NCBI GenBank assembly: GCA_005116745.1
Contig: SWDS01000010.1
Span: 172,208 to 236,207 of the forward strand
Source: Nitrospira sp.
GTDB lineage: Bacteria; Nitrospirota; Nitrospiria; Nitrospirales; Nitrospiraceae
Direction of reading: 5' to 3'
DNA: 64,000 nucleotides
Shown: piece by piece, positions 15,892-25,448 of the stretch
Layout of the letters: every line of letters begins with the position of its first letter
Position numbering within the stretch: the stretch's first letter is position 1
The notes under the pieces: generated by a model
The model's input: the letters and a program-made list of their open reading frames with translations, nothing else
Told to the model about the DNA's origin: nothing
Database searches by the model: none
Translations under genes and position numbers: made by a program

Positions 15892-16275
15892 ATGCGGCAA
15901 CTCAGACGCAGCTTGATCTACATCATAGCTTTGTTTCTCTTTGTGCCGACGATTGCCTTTGCGGAGTCGTACGGTCTGGTGATGGGCAAGGCTGCAGCCG
16001 TGTGTCAGCACATGCTGAATCTCTTTAATGAGGATATGAAGAACTTTGGTGAATTGAAATACGATCAGCACGAAGAATTCACTTCCATCGATTGGACGCT
16101 CGCGCTCGACGACTTTTGTTGGCGTATCCACACGGCGCAGTTCGATATCGATAATGACGGGCATGAGGACGTCGTGCTGAAGCACGCAGCCTGTATCCGA
16201 GGCATTCTGAATGACAGTCTCTATATTTATGCCGAGGCCAGAAAAAAGGGGGACAGGGTGCATTCAAGATCCTAA
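15892..16275 (+). CDS. Exported hypothetical protein, 3' end replaced by a REP/IS junction
   Basis: The start at 15892 gives a clear signal peptide (RRSLIYIIALFLFVPTIAFA, cleavage before ES). A helical segment with two Cys (AAAVCQHMLNLFNEDMKNFG) follows, then FDIDNDGHEDVVLKHAACIR, a D-x-D-x-D-G-like loop of the kind that binds calcium in FG-GAP or EF-hand-like repeats. The final residues after EARKKGD are encoded by a REP-like end and by the IS30 element, so the native C-terminus is lost. Function unknown; the product may still be made in truncated form. Confidence 0.6.
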   Translation: MRQLRRSLIYIIALFLFVPTIAFAESYGLVMGKAAAVCQHMLNLFNEDMKNFGELKYDQHEEFTSIDWTLALDDFCWRIHTAQFDIDNDGHEDVVLKHAACIRGILNDSLYIYAEARKKGDRVHSRS

Positions 16276-17319
16276 CGCAACAGGTGGTGAAATGCATGCG
16301 CGGGGCTGTGCCAGTTCAGAATTTTCCGTGGCCGATCGTTGAGCAGTGCCTGCACTCGCTTGATCTCGCCCCGTGACACCTTGTTAAAGTGGGTCCCGGC
16401 GGGAAAGAACTGCCGTAGGAGCCCGTTGGTGTTTTCGTTGGTGCCCCGTTCCCAGGGAGAGTGGGGATGCGCAAAGTAGACCGGCATCTGTGTCTGGGTG
16501 GTAAAGCGCCGATGGTCGCGCATCTCCTGTCCCTGGTCATACGTGAGAGACCGGCGGAGCGGCGGCGGCAGTGTCCGGATAGCCCGGACAAAGGCCTGTC
16601 GTACTGCGGTCGCATGCTTGGCCTTCAGCGGGACCAGTAGGGTAAACCGTGTCGTGCGTTTGACGAGCGTCCCGAGCGCCGAGGCATTGGCATGGCCGAC
16701 GAGCAAGTCGCCTTCCCAATGGCCCGGCACGACACGCGCAGCTACTTCGGCTGGTCGGTCATCAATGCTGACCATCTCCTGGACGGCACGCGAGGAGAGC
16801 CGGACCTTGTGGGGCCGCCAAAAACGATGCCGCCGCCGGAGGTGCCGAGTGAGGGCGCGCTTGACGGTGTCGGGGGGTACCCCATAGAGATAGCCATAGA
16901 TGGCTTCATGCGAAATCTGCATCGTGGGGTCTCTAGGATACTGCTGGCGCAAACTGTGGGCAATCTGTTCTGGCGACCAGCGTTGTGCCAGCCGGGCCAA
17001 GACCGCTCGGCGGAGTCGGAGGTCCGCCGCAAGCTTCGGGGGTTTCCGTGGCTGATGGGCCCACCGAGTCGCCCGTTGATGGGCTGGCACCGCGCGATAG
17101 GTCACCGGGCTGGTGCGGTGCCGAGTGAGTTCACGTGACCGCGTGCTGGGCGCGCGCTGCAGGACGTGAGCCGTTGCACGTACACTATACCCGGCGGCGA
17201 ACATGCGACTGAGTTCTTCACGTTCCATAAAAGTCAATCGGTGATCGTGTCCCATGTACAACTCCTTCGTTCCTGGAATCTCCAGGATACAGGTGTTGCA
17301 CTAAGACCTTGAACCCAAG
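16258..17319. mobile_element. IS30-family insertion sequence
   Basis: Inner inverted ends are ttcaagatcctaacgcaaca (16263 on) and, from the other side, ttcaaggtcttagtgcaaca. Flanking CAGG at 16254-16257 and 17320-17323 may be the target duplication. Removing the element joins gggggacagg to ctacttttctag, a REP-like sequence. One transposase gene lies within and appears intact. Confidence 0.75.
16272..17261 (-). CDS. IS30-family transposase
   Basis: 329 residues. N-terminal helix-turn-helix parts are LTFMEREELSRMFAAGYSVR and WSPEQIAHSLRQQYP. The catalytic core has Asp in HWEGDLLVGHANASALGTLV, Asp in RSLTYDQGQEMRDHR and Glu in WERGTNENTNGLLRQFFP, the IS30 DDE triad, and ends in the family's NDRPRKILNWHSPAHAF. 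It covers nearly the full element and has no frameshift, so the element may be active. Confidence 0.95.
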   Translation of the reverse strand: MYMGHDHRLTFMEREELSRMFAAGYSVRATAHVLQRAPSTRSRELTRHRTSPVTYRAVPAHQRATRWAHQPRKPPKLAADLRLRRAVLARLAQRWSPEQIAHSLRQQYPRDPTMQISHEAIYGYLYGVPPDTVKRALTRHLRRRHRFWRPHKVRLSSRAVQEMVSIDDRPAEVAARVVPGHWEGDLLVGHANASALGTLVKRTTRFTLLVPLKAKHATAVRQAFVRAIRTLPPPLRRSLTYDQGQEMRDHRRFTTQTQMPVYFAHPHSPWERGTNENTNGLLRQFFPAGTHFNKVSRGEIKRVQALLNDRPRKILNWHSPAHAFHHLLR

Positions 17320-17479
17320 CAGGCTACTTTTCTAGAGTTTTGCGGGGCCGTCTGTGTGGTCGATGAGGCGAATCCAAACCGGCGGTCTCTGCGAATCGGG
17401 CATGCCAGTTGGATGAGCTAAAGGGGGCCTGGCGATTCAGGCAGGTGCGGAGGGTTGTGAGTTCATGCTCAAAGAAAGG

Positions 17480-17788
17480 TTAATCGATCCAGTGAAGCGG
17501 ATTGTCGGGGAGTGGAACAGGGGACGGATCGGTCAATGTGGGATCGTGAAGATTCGACCACGGACATTGTGTGACCGACTCCACGAGCTGGGCACGGATG
17601 GGGTTCCGCAGTACATAGGCAGGACGGTGAGCAAGTGGACGTCTTGCTGGATTCGCAAGCTTTTGAAGCATCCTTGCCAACCATGACTGGTGCCCCGGTA
17701 ATGCCGATGGCACCGGCGGACATGAGCGGTGGGTAACCAATCGACTGACCGCTTCTCGCGAGTCTTCCAACTTCTGGCTCTCCACCAT
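17480..17788 (-). pseudogene. Remnant of a REP-associated transposase
   Basis: The frame contains AYVLRNPIRAQLVESVTQCP followed by WSNL, the 'NPVRAGLV…WPWSSL' block of RAYT/Y1 transposases, and ends PLPDNPLHWID as their C-termini do. The catalytic HUH and Tyr parts are missing. With the REP-like end rebuilt at 16245-17335, this is a second decayed REP unit into which IS30 jumped. Confidence 0.6.
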
Positions 17789-18018
17789 ATGATCGAGGCC
17801 TGAGCCTGCAATGTGAAATTAGCTGGTGTTTCTCGCTTTCAGTTGCAACAGGTGCACGACCACCTTTCCTTCTTTGCCCGGCCACGCTCCTGCACCACCT
17901 CCACCACTTCCGTTGGACAGTCCCCCCTCTAAGAGAAGCCGGAACCGTTCCGATCCGTTGATACAATCGGCGCGCAGACCATGACGTAGCGACTTCATCT
18001 GGCAGAGGCGGAACAAGA

Positions 18019-20199
18019 GTGGCTCCTATGAACAATTCAGGGCCGCAACGGATGCATCACAGTTCCACTGCTTCCTTGAATGGATCGCCGGCAGATAGCG
18101 GCCTAATCTGTCTCCTCATCCTCGCCCGCTTTCATGATCTTCCCGCCGATGGGGCGCAGCTGCGGCATCAGTTTGCACAGTCCGGGCAAGCCCTCTCAGA
18201 TACCGAGCTCCTCCGTGCGGCTAAACATCTCGGATTGAAGGCCGGTCTAGTCAGAACCATGTGGAGCAAACTCCAGGGGACACCGCTGCCTGCCATGGCA
18301 AAACGGACTGATGGTCGCTATGTCGTGCTGGCGAAGGTCGAAGCGGACAAGGTGTTGATCCAGGACCCAATCGAAGCCCGCCCGCTTGTGCTCTCCCGCG
18401 AACAGTTCGAAATGATGTGGACCGGAGAACTCTTGCTCTTTACCAAACGGGCCCAGGTCCGCCTGCAAGACCTGAAGTTCGATTTTACGTGGTTTATTCC
18501 TGCGATCGTCAAGTACAGGAAGTTCTTCGGCGAGGTGCTGGTGGCGTCGTTCTTCCTTCAGCTCTTTGCGCTATTAACCCCGCTCTTCACGCAAGTGGTT
18601 ATCGATAAGGTGCTCGTCCATAAGGGTTTTACCACGCTTCATGTCTTGGCTGTCGGGATGATTACGCTGGCGGTCTTTGAAGCGATGTTAGGCGGGATCC
18701 GCACCTATCTCTTTGCCCATACGACGAACCGGATCGATGTGAGTCTTGGCGCGCAACTCTTCCGACACGTTCTGGCGCTTCCCTTGTCCTATTTTGAAGC
18801 GAGACGGATCGGTGATACGGTCGCACGTGTGCGCGAGTTGGAGCAGATCCGCCAATTCTTGACCAGCCATGCGGTCACTGTGGTGTTGGACGTGGTCTTC
18901 ACCATGGTCTTCCTGGCGGTGATGTGGTTCTACAGTCCCACGCTCACGCTTGTGGTCATGGCCTCGCTTCCAATGTATGTGCTGCTGTCGATCGCCATTA
19001 CTCCGGCGATCCGAGCGCGTTTGCATGAAAAGTTCAACCGAGGCGCCGAAAACCAGGCCTTTTTAGTCGAAGCGATCAGCGGGATCCAAACCGTGAAAGC
19101 CATGGCTGTCGAACCTCCGCTTGTGCGGAAGTGGGAGGAACAACTGGCCGGTTATGTCCGATCGAGTTTTCGAGCCACGAGCTTGATCATGGTGGCCGGC
19201 CAATCGGCTGCTTGTGTCCAAAAGGTGACCACTGTCGCCGTCTTGTGGGTCGGCGCCTATCGTGTGATTGAAGGCGATCTCAGTATCGGGCAGTTGATCG
19301 CGTTCAATATGCTGTCAGCGCAGGTAACAGGGCCCCTCTTAAGACTGGTCAATCTCTGGCAGGAATTTCAGCAAGTCGGGATTTCCGTCCAGCGGTTGGG
19401 CGATGTGCTCAATACGCAGCCTGAGCCTTCGTACAATCCGAATCGGACGACGCTTCCCCACGTGACTGGTCATGTGCGGTTTGATGAAGTCACCTTTCGC
19501 TATCGGCCTGACGGTCCGGAGATCCTTCGCAAGGTGTCGTTTGCCGTCACGCCCGGGCAAGTGATCGGCATCGTCGGGCGATCTGGATCTGGGAAAAGCA
19601 CGATCGCGAAATTGTTGCAACGTCTCTATGTGCCGGAACGGGGGCGTCTGTTGGTCGACGGCGTTGATCTCGCCCAGGTCGATCCTGCCTGGCTGCGCAG
19701 GCAAGTGGGAGTCGTGCTGCAGGAAAATTTTCTATTCAACGGCTCGGTGCGGAGCAATATTGCCTTGACGGATCCAGGGTTGGGGATGGAACAGGTGATC
19801 CAGGCCGCGAAATTAGCTGGCGCCCATGAGTTCATCTTGGAATTGGGGGATGGGTATGACACCGTGATCGGAGAGCACGGATGTACGTTGTCGGGAGGGC
19901 AGCGTCAGCGAATCGCCATCGCACGGGCCTTGGTCGCGAGTCCCCGCATTCTGATCTTTGATGAGGCGACCAGCGCGCTGGACTACGAGTCCGAAGCGGT
20001 GATTCAGCAGAACATGGCGCAGATCAGCCAGGGGCGTACGGTCTTCATCATTGCGCATCGGCTGAGTACGGTACGGCCTGCCCATCGCATCTATGTCGTC
20101 GACAAGGGAGAGATTGTCGAGCAGGGGTCGCATGACGAGCTGCTTCGTATCGAAGGGTTTTATGCGCGGCTGCATGCGCATCAAGTCTGTACGGGGTAG
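18019..20199 (+). CDS. Type I secretion ABC exporter (HlyB/PrtD-like with C39-like domain)
   Basis: 726 residues. Residues ~20-145 are a C39-peptidase-like domain without the catalytic Cys (SADSGLICLL-type start), as in HlyB, which uses it to bind the substrate rather than cut it. Six membrane helices follow (FFGEVLVASFFLQLFALLTP onward). The nucleotide-binding domain has GRSGSGKST (Walker A), LSGGQRQRIAIARAL (signature) and ILIFDEATSAL (Walker B). It drives one-step export of an unfolded protein through HlyD and TolC. First gene of a three-gene operon; start GTG 18019, with ATG 18028 as an alternative. No RTX-type substrate gene is visible in the window. Confidence 0.9.
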   Translation: MAPMNNSGPQRMHHSSTASLNGSPADSGLICLLILARFHDLPADGAQLRHQFAQSGQALSDTELLRAAKHLGLKAGLVRTMWSKLQGTPLPAMAKRTDGRYVVLAKVEADKVLIQDPIEARPLVLSREQFEMMWTGELLLFTKRAQVRLQDLKFDFTWFIPAIVKYRKFFGEVLVASFFLQLFALLTPLFTQVVIDKVLVHKGFTTLHVLAVGMITLAVFEAMLGGIRTYLFAHTTNRIDVSLGAQLFRHVLALPLSYFEARRIGDTVARVRELEQIRQFLTSHAVTVVLDVVFTMVFLAVMWFYSPTLTLVVMASLPMYVLLSIAITPAIRARLHEKFNRGAENQAFLVEAISGIQTVKAMAVEPPLVRKWEEQLAGYVRSSFRATSLIMVAGQSAACVQKVTTVAVLWVGAYRVIEGDLSIGQLIAFNMLSAQVTGPLLRLVNLWQEFQQVGISVQRLGDVLNTQPEPSYNPNRTTLPHVTGHVRFDEVTFRYRPDGPEILRKVSFAVTPGQVIGIVGRSGSGKSTIAKLLQRLYVPERGRLLVDGVDLAQVDPAWLRRQVGVVLQENFLFNGSVRSNIALTDPGLGMEQVIQAAKLAGAHEFILELGDGYDTVIGEHGCTLSGGQRQRIAIARALVASPRILIFDEATSALDYESEAVIQQNMAQISQGRTVFIIAHRLSTVRPAHRIYVVDKGEIVEQGSHDELLRIEGFYARLHAHQVCTG

Positions 20200-20208
20200 A
20201 GGGGTACG

Positions 20209-21603
20209 ATGATCTTCGGAGCATTCTCACGGCACTGGATAGTTTGGAAGGCGGCGTGGCAGGCCGAATCAAGCCAGCCGACCGGCGCTTCTGCTCATGG
20301 CGGGTGTGCCACAGAATTTCTGCCAGCGGTGTTGGAAATCCAGCAGGCACCGCCCTCGCCGATCGGCCGAGCGCTCCTCTGGACCATCTTGGCGGCTTTC
20401 ACTACTGGAACGCTGTGGACCATGTTCGGTTGGATCGATATCGTGGCGACGGCACAGGGCAAGATCATCCCCAGCGGGTACTCGAAGATCATCCAGCCCT
20501 ACGAAACAGGGGTCATTGCTTCTATTCAGGTCCAGGATGGACAAGCCGTGAAACAGGGCGATGTGCTGATCGAACTCGACTCGACGCTCAATCGCGCCGA
20601 TCGTGACCGGGCATCCAATGAATATCGAGCGGCAAAAGTGGAAGCGGCGAGATTGCGGGCTCTGATCAAGGGGCAGTCTACGTTTGAGGCCTCTCCCGAT
20701 GCAGAGAGAGCCTCTGTCTTGTTGCAACAACAGTTGTTGCGTGACCAGTTTGCCGAATACCAGGCCAAGATGGCGGCAGCGCAACATCTGATTGCTCAAC
20801 GGCAGGCTGCCGTCGAGCAGACGCAAGAGAATATTCTCCGTTTGGAGGCCACGGTGCCGATGGAGACGGAACGCGCCGAGGCCTATAAGAAGCTGCTGGA
20901 GCATGAAGCCGTCACGAAGATGGACTTTCTCCAGGCCGAAGGGCAGCGCATCGATAAGGCGCAAGAGTTAGCCGGGCAAAAGAAGAAGGTCCAACAAGAT
21001 CAGGCGGCGCTCGCCGAGGCTGAGAAGCATTATCGGGCCATGCAGTTGGAATTTCAGCAGAGCAAACAGGCGGAGCTGTCGGCTCTTGAAACGAAGGCGC
21101 TCTCGCTCGCGCAAGAAGTCACGAAGGCGGGCCAAAAGGCTGGTTTGCAGCGGCTTGTCGCGCCGATCAACGGCGTGGTGCAACAGCTAGCGGTGCATAC
21201 CGTTGGCGGTGTGGTGACCCCAGCCCAGCAGCTGCTCCTCGTCGTGTCGCAAGACCATCCGGTTGAGGTCGAGGCGCAGGTCGAAAACAAGGATGTGGGA
21301 TTTGTGAAGGAAGGGCAGCCAGTCGAGATGAAGGTTGAAACGTTTCCATTCACGTTGTATGGCACGATTCCCGGCTCTGTGCTAACCGTCTCCGACGATG
21401 CCGTTCCCATCGAAAAAGTCGGGCTGGTGTATCCAACGAGAGTCCGTATAGATCGGTCGACGATGCAGGTCGAAGGTAAACAGGTGAATCTTTCGCCTGG
21501 GATGGCTGTGACCGTCGAGATCAAGACTGGGCAGCGCCGCATTATCGAGTATTTGCTAAGTCCCTTGCTCAAGTCGATGAAGGAAAGTCTGAGGGAGCGG
21601 TGA
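20209..21603 (+). CDS. HlyD-family membrane fusion protein
   Basis: 464 residues: a short cytoplasmic N-terminus, one membrane helix (ALLWTILAAFTTGTLWTMFG), a lipoyl half-motif (GKIIPSGYSKIIQPYETGVI then VQDGQAVKQGDVLIELD), a long coiled coil (~residues 130-310) and the second lipoyl/beta-barrel part ending in the HlyD signature GMAVTVEIKTGQRRIIEYLL and LSPL. It bridges the ABC exporter to TolC across the periplasm. It starts 9 bp after the exporter stop and is followed 4 bp later by the TolC gene. Confidence 0.92.
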   Translation: MIFGAFSRHWIVWKAAWQAESSQPTGASAHGGCATEFLPAVLEIQQAPPSPIGRALLWTILAAFTTGTLWTMFGWIDIVATAQGKIIPSGYSKIIQPYETGVIASIQVQDGQAVKQGDVLIELDSTLNRADRDRASNEYRAAKVEAARLRALIKGQSTFEASPDAERASVLLQQQLLRDQFAEYQAKMAAAQHLIAQRQAAVEQTQENILRLEATVPMETERAEAYKKLLEHEAVTKMDFLQAEGQRIDKAQELAGQKKKVQQDQAALAEAEKHYRAMQLEFQQSKQAELSALETKALSLAQEVTKAGQKAGLQRLVAPINGVVQQLAVHTVGGVVTPAQQLLLVVSQDHPVEVEAQVENKDVGFVKEGQPVEMKVETFPFTLYGTIPGSVLTVSDDAVPIEKVGLVYPTRVRIDRSTMQVEGKQVNLSPGMAVTVEIKTGQRRIIEYLLSPLLKSMKESLRER

Positions 21604-21607
21604 TCGG

Positions 21608-22963
21608 ATGGTGAAATTATCTGCCCCTCTTAGGCTTTGTCTGCTGGCTGTCGGAGTTCTTGCTGCGAACTTTGTATGGGCTGATGCCTCAACCGGTGAA
21701 TCGAGTGATGGCCTGTCTCAACCTTTTCCGCAACAGCCACTTCAGCTCACGTTGAAAGGGGCGTTGGCCGCAGCCGTTGATAACAATCTTGATGTGCTGT
21801 TGTACAAAGAACGAATTCAGGAGGCCAAGGGTCAGGTGCGAACCCAGTTGGGCGCCATGTTGCCCAATGTATCCGCCAATACGCGACAGACCAGGCAGAC
21901 ACAATTTCTCGGTACTATCGGGCTCTCGCCGGTGCGTACCGATCCCTTCAGCATTTTTGATACGCGGGTCACCGCCACGCAGAATCTGTTCAGCCTCAGC
22001 CTACTTCAGCGGTGGCGGGCCTCACGGGAATCACTCCAGATGACTGAGCAGGAAGCGGAAGCCAAGAAATTGGACACGATGGCCAGTGTGGCGCTTACCT
22101 ATATGGAAGGGTTGAAGGCCACCGCCATGATCAAGATGCACGAGGCGAACCAAGAAATCATGAATGAGTTACTTGGCACTGTGAGACAGCGGCAACGGGG
22201 AGGGCTGGCCACAGGATTGGATATCGCACGGCTGGAAGCGCAGCTGGCTGCGGAGCGGCAACAGGGATCATCGGCGCGATATGACTTTGAGCATGCCAAA
22301 CTGAGTCTCGTCAACCTGCTCGCACTGCCCACAGAAACTGCTCTCGTTCTGACCGATGAATGGCTGACAGAGATGTCAGATGTCTCGACGCCGCAGGGGG
22401 CGGTGGAAGCTGCATTGAGCCAACGGCCGGAGGTTCAGGCACAGCACACCCGTGTGAAAGCGTTGGAGCTGACCTATGCTTCCATCACGGGGGAGCGGTT
22501 GCCGTCGCTGGTGGCTCAGGGAGAGTATGGGCTCATTGGCAATCGTTGGAGCAACACGCTCGACACCTACAATATGGCCTTGATTCTCCAGATCCCGATC
22601 TTTGACGGAGCCCAGCGTGAGGGCCGTATCGCCCAAGCCAGAAGCCAGTGGCAGCAAGAATCGTTACGCATGAGATCGGTGCTCAACCACATCAAGATGG
22701 AAGTGCACGATGCGCTCGCCTCACTGGCAGCGGCCAAGGAACAAGTTGGCATTGCGCAGGCTGGGTTACAGATGGCGACGAAAGAACTGGATCTTGCGCG
22801 AGAACGGTACGCCGTTCTGAGTACCACCAGTCACTTTGAACTCACCAATGGGCTTTCGTCAGTAGCCCGTGCCAGAGGAAACCTCGTCACCGCACTCTTT
22901 CAGCTCAACGCCGCTCGGGTCAATCTCGCCCGCGCAACCGGCAGTCTCCATACACTGAGTTAG
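21608..22963 (+). CDS. TolC-family outer membrane efflux protein
   Basis: 451 residues with a signal peptide (LRLCLLAVGVLAANFVWADA). Two outer-membrane-efflux repeats are visible: LKGALAAAVDNNLDVLLYKE … GLATGLDIARLEAQLAAE and VEAALSQRPEVQAQHTRVKA … SLAAAKEQVGIAQAGLQMAT. It should form the trimeric outer membrane channel of the type I system encoded by the two genes before it. Having its own TolC in the operon suggests a dedicated exporter, not a shared efflux pump. Confidence 0.92.
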   Translation: MVKLSAPLRLCLLAVGVLAANFVWADASTGESSDGLSQPFPQQPLQLTLKGALAAAVDNNLDVLLYKERIQEAKGQVRTQLGAMLPNVSANTRQTRQTQFLGTIGLSPVRTDPFSIFDTRVTATQNLFSLSLLQRWRASRESLQMTEQEAEAKKLDTMASVALTYMEGLKATAMIKMHEANQEIMNELLGTVRQRQRGGLATGLDIARLEAQLAAERQQGSSARYDFEHAKLSLVNLLALPTETALVLTDEWLTEMSDVSTPQGAVEAALSQRPEVQAQHTRVKALELTYASITGERLPSLVAQGEYGLIGNRWSNTLDTYNMALILQIPIFDGAQREGRIAQARSQWQQESLRMRSVLNHIKMEVHDALASLAAAKEQVGIAQAGLQMATKELDLARERYAVLSTTSHFELTNGLSSVARARGNLVTALFQLNAARVNLARATGSLHTLS

Positions 22964-23125
22964 AAGCTGTTTGAGGCGTGAGTCAGCGTTGACCTGCCGT
23001 TGCCAGTTCGTGTGGTCTCGCCAGTTTAGCGACACCAGTATCGTTGATTTCCCCGCCGATCCCATCAACGGGTCCAGAGTCTGCATTGCCTTGACTTGAT
23101 CCAGCCCTTCACTCACACTCCCGGT

Positions 23126-25378
23126 ATGTACGATCAATCTGAAAGTGACCTCTTGCGGATGTTGGCCGATCGGGCAGGGATTGGTGCCGACTATTACGAC
23201 ATCGCGGGAACGCACCATGTGACGACGGATGAGACGCGCCGGGCCATTCTCGGTGCCATGAATCTGCGAGTTTCGAATCGCGCGGAACTCATTGCGGAGT
23301 TAGAGGCATGGGAGAACCGGTGGTGGCTCAGAGGCTGTGAACCCGTTCATGTGCTTCGGTTAGGACGAGATGCAGGGGCCTGGTCGTTGTATGTGCCGTG
23401 CGAGAGTTTAGACGATTCTGCGCTTTCCGTTAAGTGGGCACTCTGCGCGGAGAACGGAGCCACGCACTGTGAGCGAGCGGAGGGGCCTGGTCTCAAAGTT
23501 GAAGAGACCCGCATGATTCAGGGACGCCGATTTGTTCGTATCGCGTTGGCCTGTCCGCAAGACCTGCCGCTTGGCTATTACTCAGTCACCGCTTATGCAA
23601 CAGGACGCGGTACGAATACGGAAGCCATGTTCCGTCTCATCGTCGCACCGGATCGTTGTTACATTCCCGATGAACTCCAGCAGGGTGTGCGGTGGTGGGG
23701 CGTTGCGTTGCAGCTCTACTCATTGCGGAGTCATCACAATTGGGGGGTCGGCGATTTTCGAGATCTGGGTGCCGTCATCGAATGGGCAGGAAAACGTCTG
23801 GGCGCTGCGGTGATTGGGTTGAACCCGCTCCATGCGCTTAAGAATGCCAAGCCCTATCACATGAGTCCCTATTCGCCCACCAGCCGGCTATTTTTAAACG
23901 ACTTGTACATTGATGTAACCCAGGTTCCAGAGTGCTGGACGGGCCCGGATGTGCAACGCCGGCTTGCCGATCCCTCAGTCCGCTCGAGGATTGACGCGGC
24001 TCGTCGATGCGAGTTCGTGGATTATGACGCGGTGAGGTTGGTGAAACGCGAGGTGCTCGAACTGTGCTATCAGGTATTTGTGCGGGACAATTTTGAAGGG
24101 GTCGAACCGGAGTTGAGGCCCATGACGGATCGGGGGAGACACTTCCAGCACTTCACGGAGCGGGAAGGTAAATCCCTGGCGTACTATGCAGTGTTTCAAG
24201 CGCTGGAGGAAGAACGGCAGTCTGCCCAACAGGCTTCAGCTGTCTGGGAGGATTGGCCAGAATCCTATCGAACGCCAACGTCGGAGGCCGTGGAGGAGTT
24301 TCGGCGTCAGCGGATGTCGCGGGTGCGATTTTTCCAATATCTGCAATGGCTGGCCGCGGACCAGTTGCTTGCGGTGGTGAAGAAGACGCACGAGGCCGGT
24401 ATGCCGATCGGCTTGTACCATGACTTTGCCCTGGGAAGCGATCGCTATGGCGCCGATGGGTGGTTGAATCAAGAGGTGCTGGCGTTCCAGGCCGACTGTG
24501 GTGCGCCTCCTGATGCATTTGCCCCTGAGGGACAGAATTGGGGATTTTCTCCACTTGATCCATTACGTCTGCGCGCGAGCGGCTACCAGTACTTTATCCA
24601 ATTGCTCCGTAATAACCTCCGCTATGGGGGAGCGATACGGATCGATCATGTCATGGCGCTCTTTCGACTATTTTGGATTCCCCGTGGTCTTCCACCGGCG
24701 ATGGGGACCTACGTGCATTACCGGGATGACGAACTCCTGGCGATCTTGGCGCTGGAGAGTGTGCGGGCGAAGGCGCTGGTGATTGGTGAAGATCTGGGCA
24801 CCGTTCCCGATTGGGTGCGTGACCGACTTGGACCAGCCGGCGTCTTATCGTACCGTGTCTTCTATTTTGAGCGAGAACACTGGGGAGGGTGGAAACCCCC
24901 GACTCAGTATCCTGCGCAAGCACTCGCCGTTGTCACAACCCACGATCTTCCAACGTTGGTGGGGTATTGGGAAGGCGTGGATATCGACACTCGATCCACA
25001 CTAGGACTCTTTCCTTCGGAGGACGCGCGGAACGCAATGTGGGCGGAACGGCATCGAGAAAAGGCAGGGATTCTCACGGCTTTGAAGTCTCAAGGACTCC
25101 TACCGGCTGGTGTATCGGAGGATCCTGCCCAAGTGCCGATCATGACGACTGAGTTGATGGAAGGTATTCATCAGTATCTGGCCCGTACCCCTGCGTGGAT
25201 GGTCTTGGCCAACATCGATGATGTCATCGGCACCCGTGTGCAGGCCAATCTTCCAGGGACGGTAGACCAGCACCCAAATTGGTGTCGGAAGTTGAGTGTA
25301 CCGGTGGAGGAGTTGGCCCAAGATTCACGATTTGAACGACTTGCGGCTCTGTTGCGTTTGACCCGCCCTCTTGTGTAA
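23126..25378 (+). CDS. malQ: 4-alpha-glucanotransferase (amylomaltase)
   Basis: 750 residues from the ATG at 23126 (an in-frame TTG at 23096 is less likely). The N-terminal ~170 residues are the beta-rich extension found in the longer MalQ type. The GH77 barrel then shows WWGVALQLYSLRSHHNWGVG, GLYHDFALGSDRYGADGWLN, AIRIDHVMALFRLFWIPRG, VIGEDLGTVPDWVRD (catalytic Glu region) and VVTTHDLPTLVGYW. It transfers glucan segments between alpha-1,4 chains, in glycogen or maltodextrin turnover. No other glycogen gene is in view. It is followed by a two-component pair after 70 bp. Confidence 0.93.
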   Translation: MYDQSESDLLRMLADRAGIGADYYDIAGTHHVTTDETRRAILGAMNLRVSNRAELIAELEAWENRWWLRGCEPVHVLRLGRDAGAWSLYVPCESLDDSALSVKWALCAENGATHCERAEGPGLKVEETRMIQGRRFVRIALACPQDLPLGYYSVTAYATGRGTNTEAMFRLIVAPDRCYIPDELQQGVRWWGVALQLYSLRSHHNWGVGDFRDLGAVIEWAGKRLGAAVIGLNPLHALKNAKPYHMSPYSPTSRLFLNDLYIDVTQVPECWTGPDVQRRLADPSVRSRIDAARRCEFVDYDAVRLVKREVLELCYQVFVRDNFEGVEPELRPMTDRGRHFQHFTEREGKSLAYYAVFQALEEERQSAQQASAVWEDWPESYRTPTSEAVEEFRRQRMSRVRFFQYLQWLAADQLLAVVKKTHEAGMPIGLYHDFALGSDRYGADGWLNQEVLAFQADCGAPPDAFAPEGQNWGFSPLDPLRLRASGYQYFIQLLRNNLRYGGAIRIDHVMALFRLFWIPRGLPPAMGTYVHYRDDELLAILALESVRAKALVIGEDLGTVPDWVRDRLGPAGVLSYRVFYFEREHWGGWKPPTQYPAQALAVVTTHDLPTLVGYWEGVDIDTRSTLGLFPSEDARNAMWAERHREKAGILTALKSQGLLPAGVSEDPAQVPIMTTELMEGIHQYLARTPAWMVLANIDDVIGTRVQANLPGTVDQHPNWCRKLSVPVEELAQDSRFERLAALLRLTRPLV

Positions 25379-25448
25379 GTACTTCCGTGGAGAATTCCAT
25401 ACGTTCTCGATTCAGCGGCGATGATTCTCGGCCAGACGGAGCGAATCG

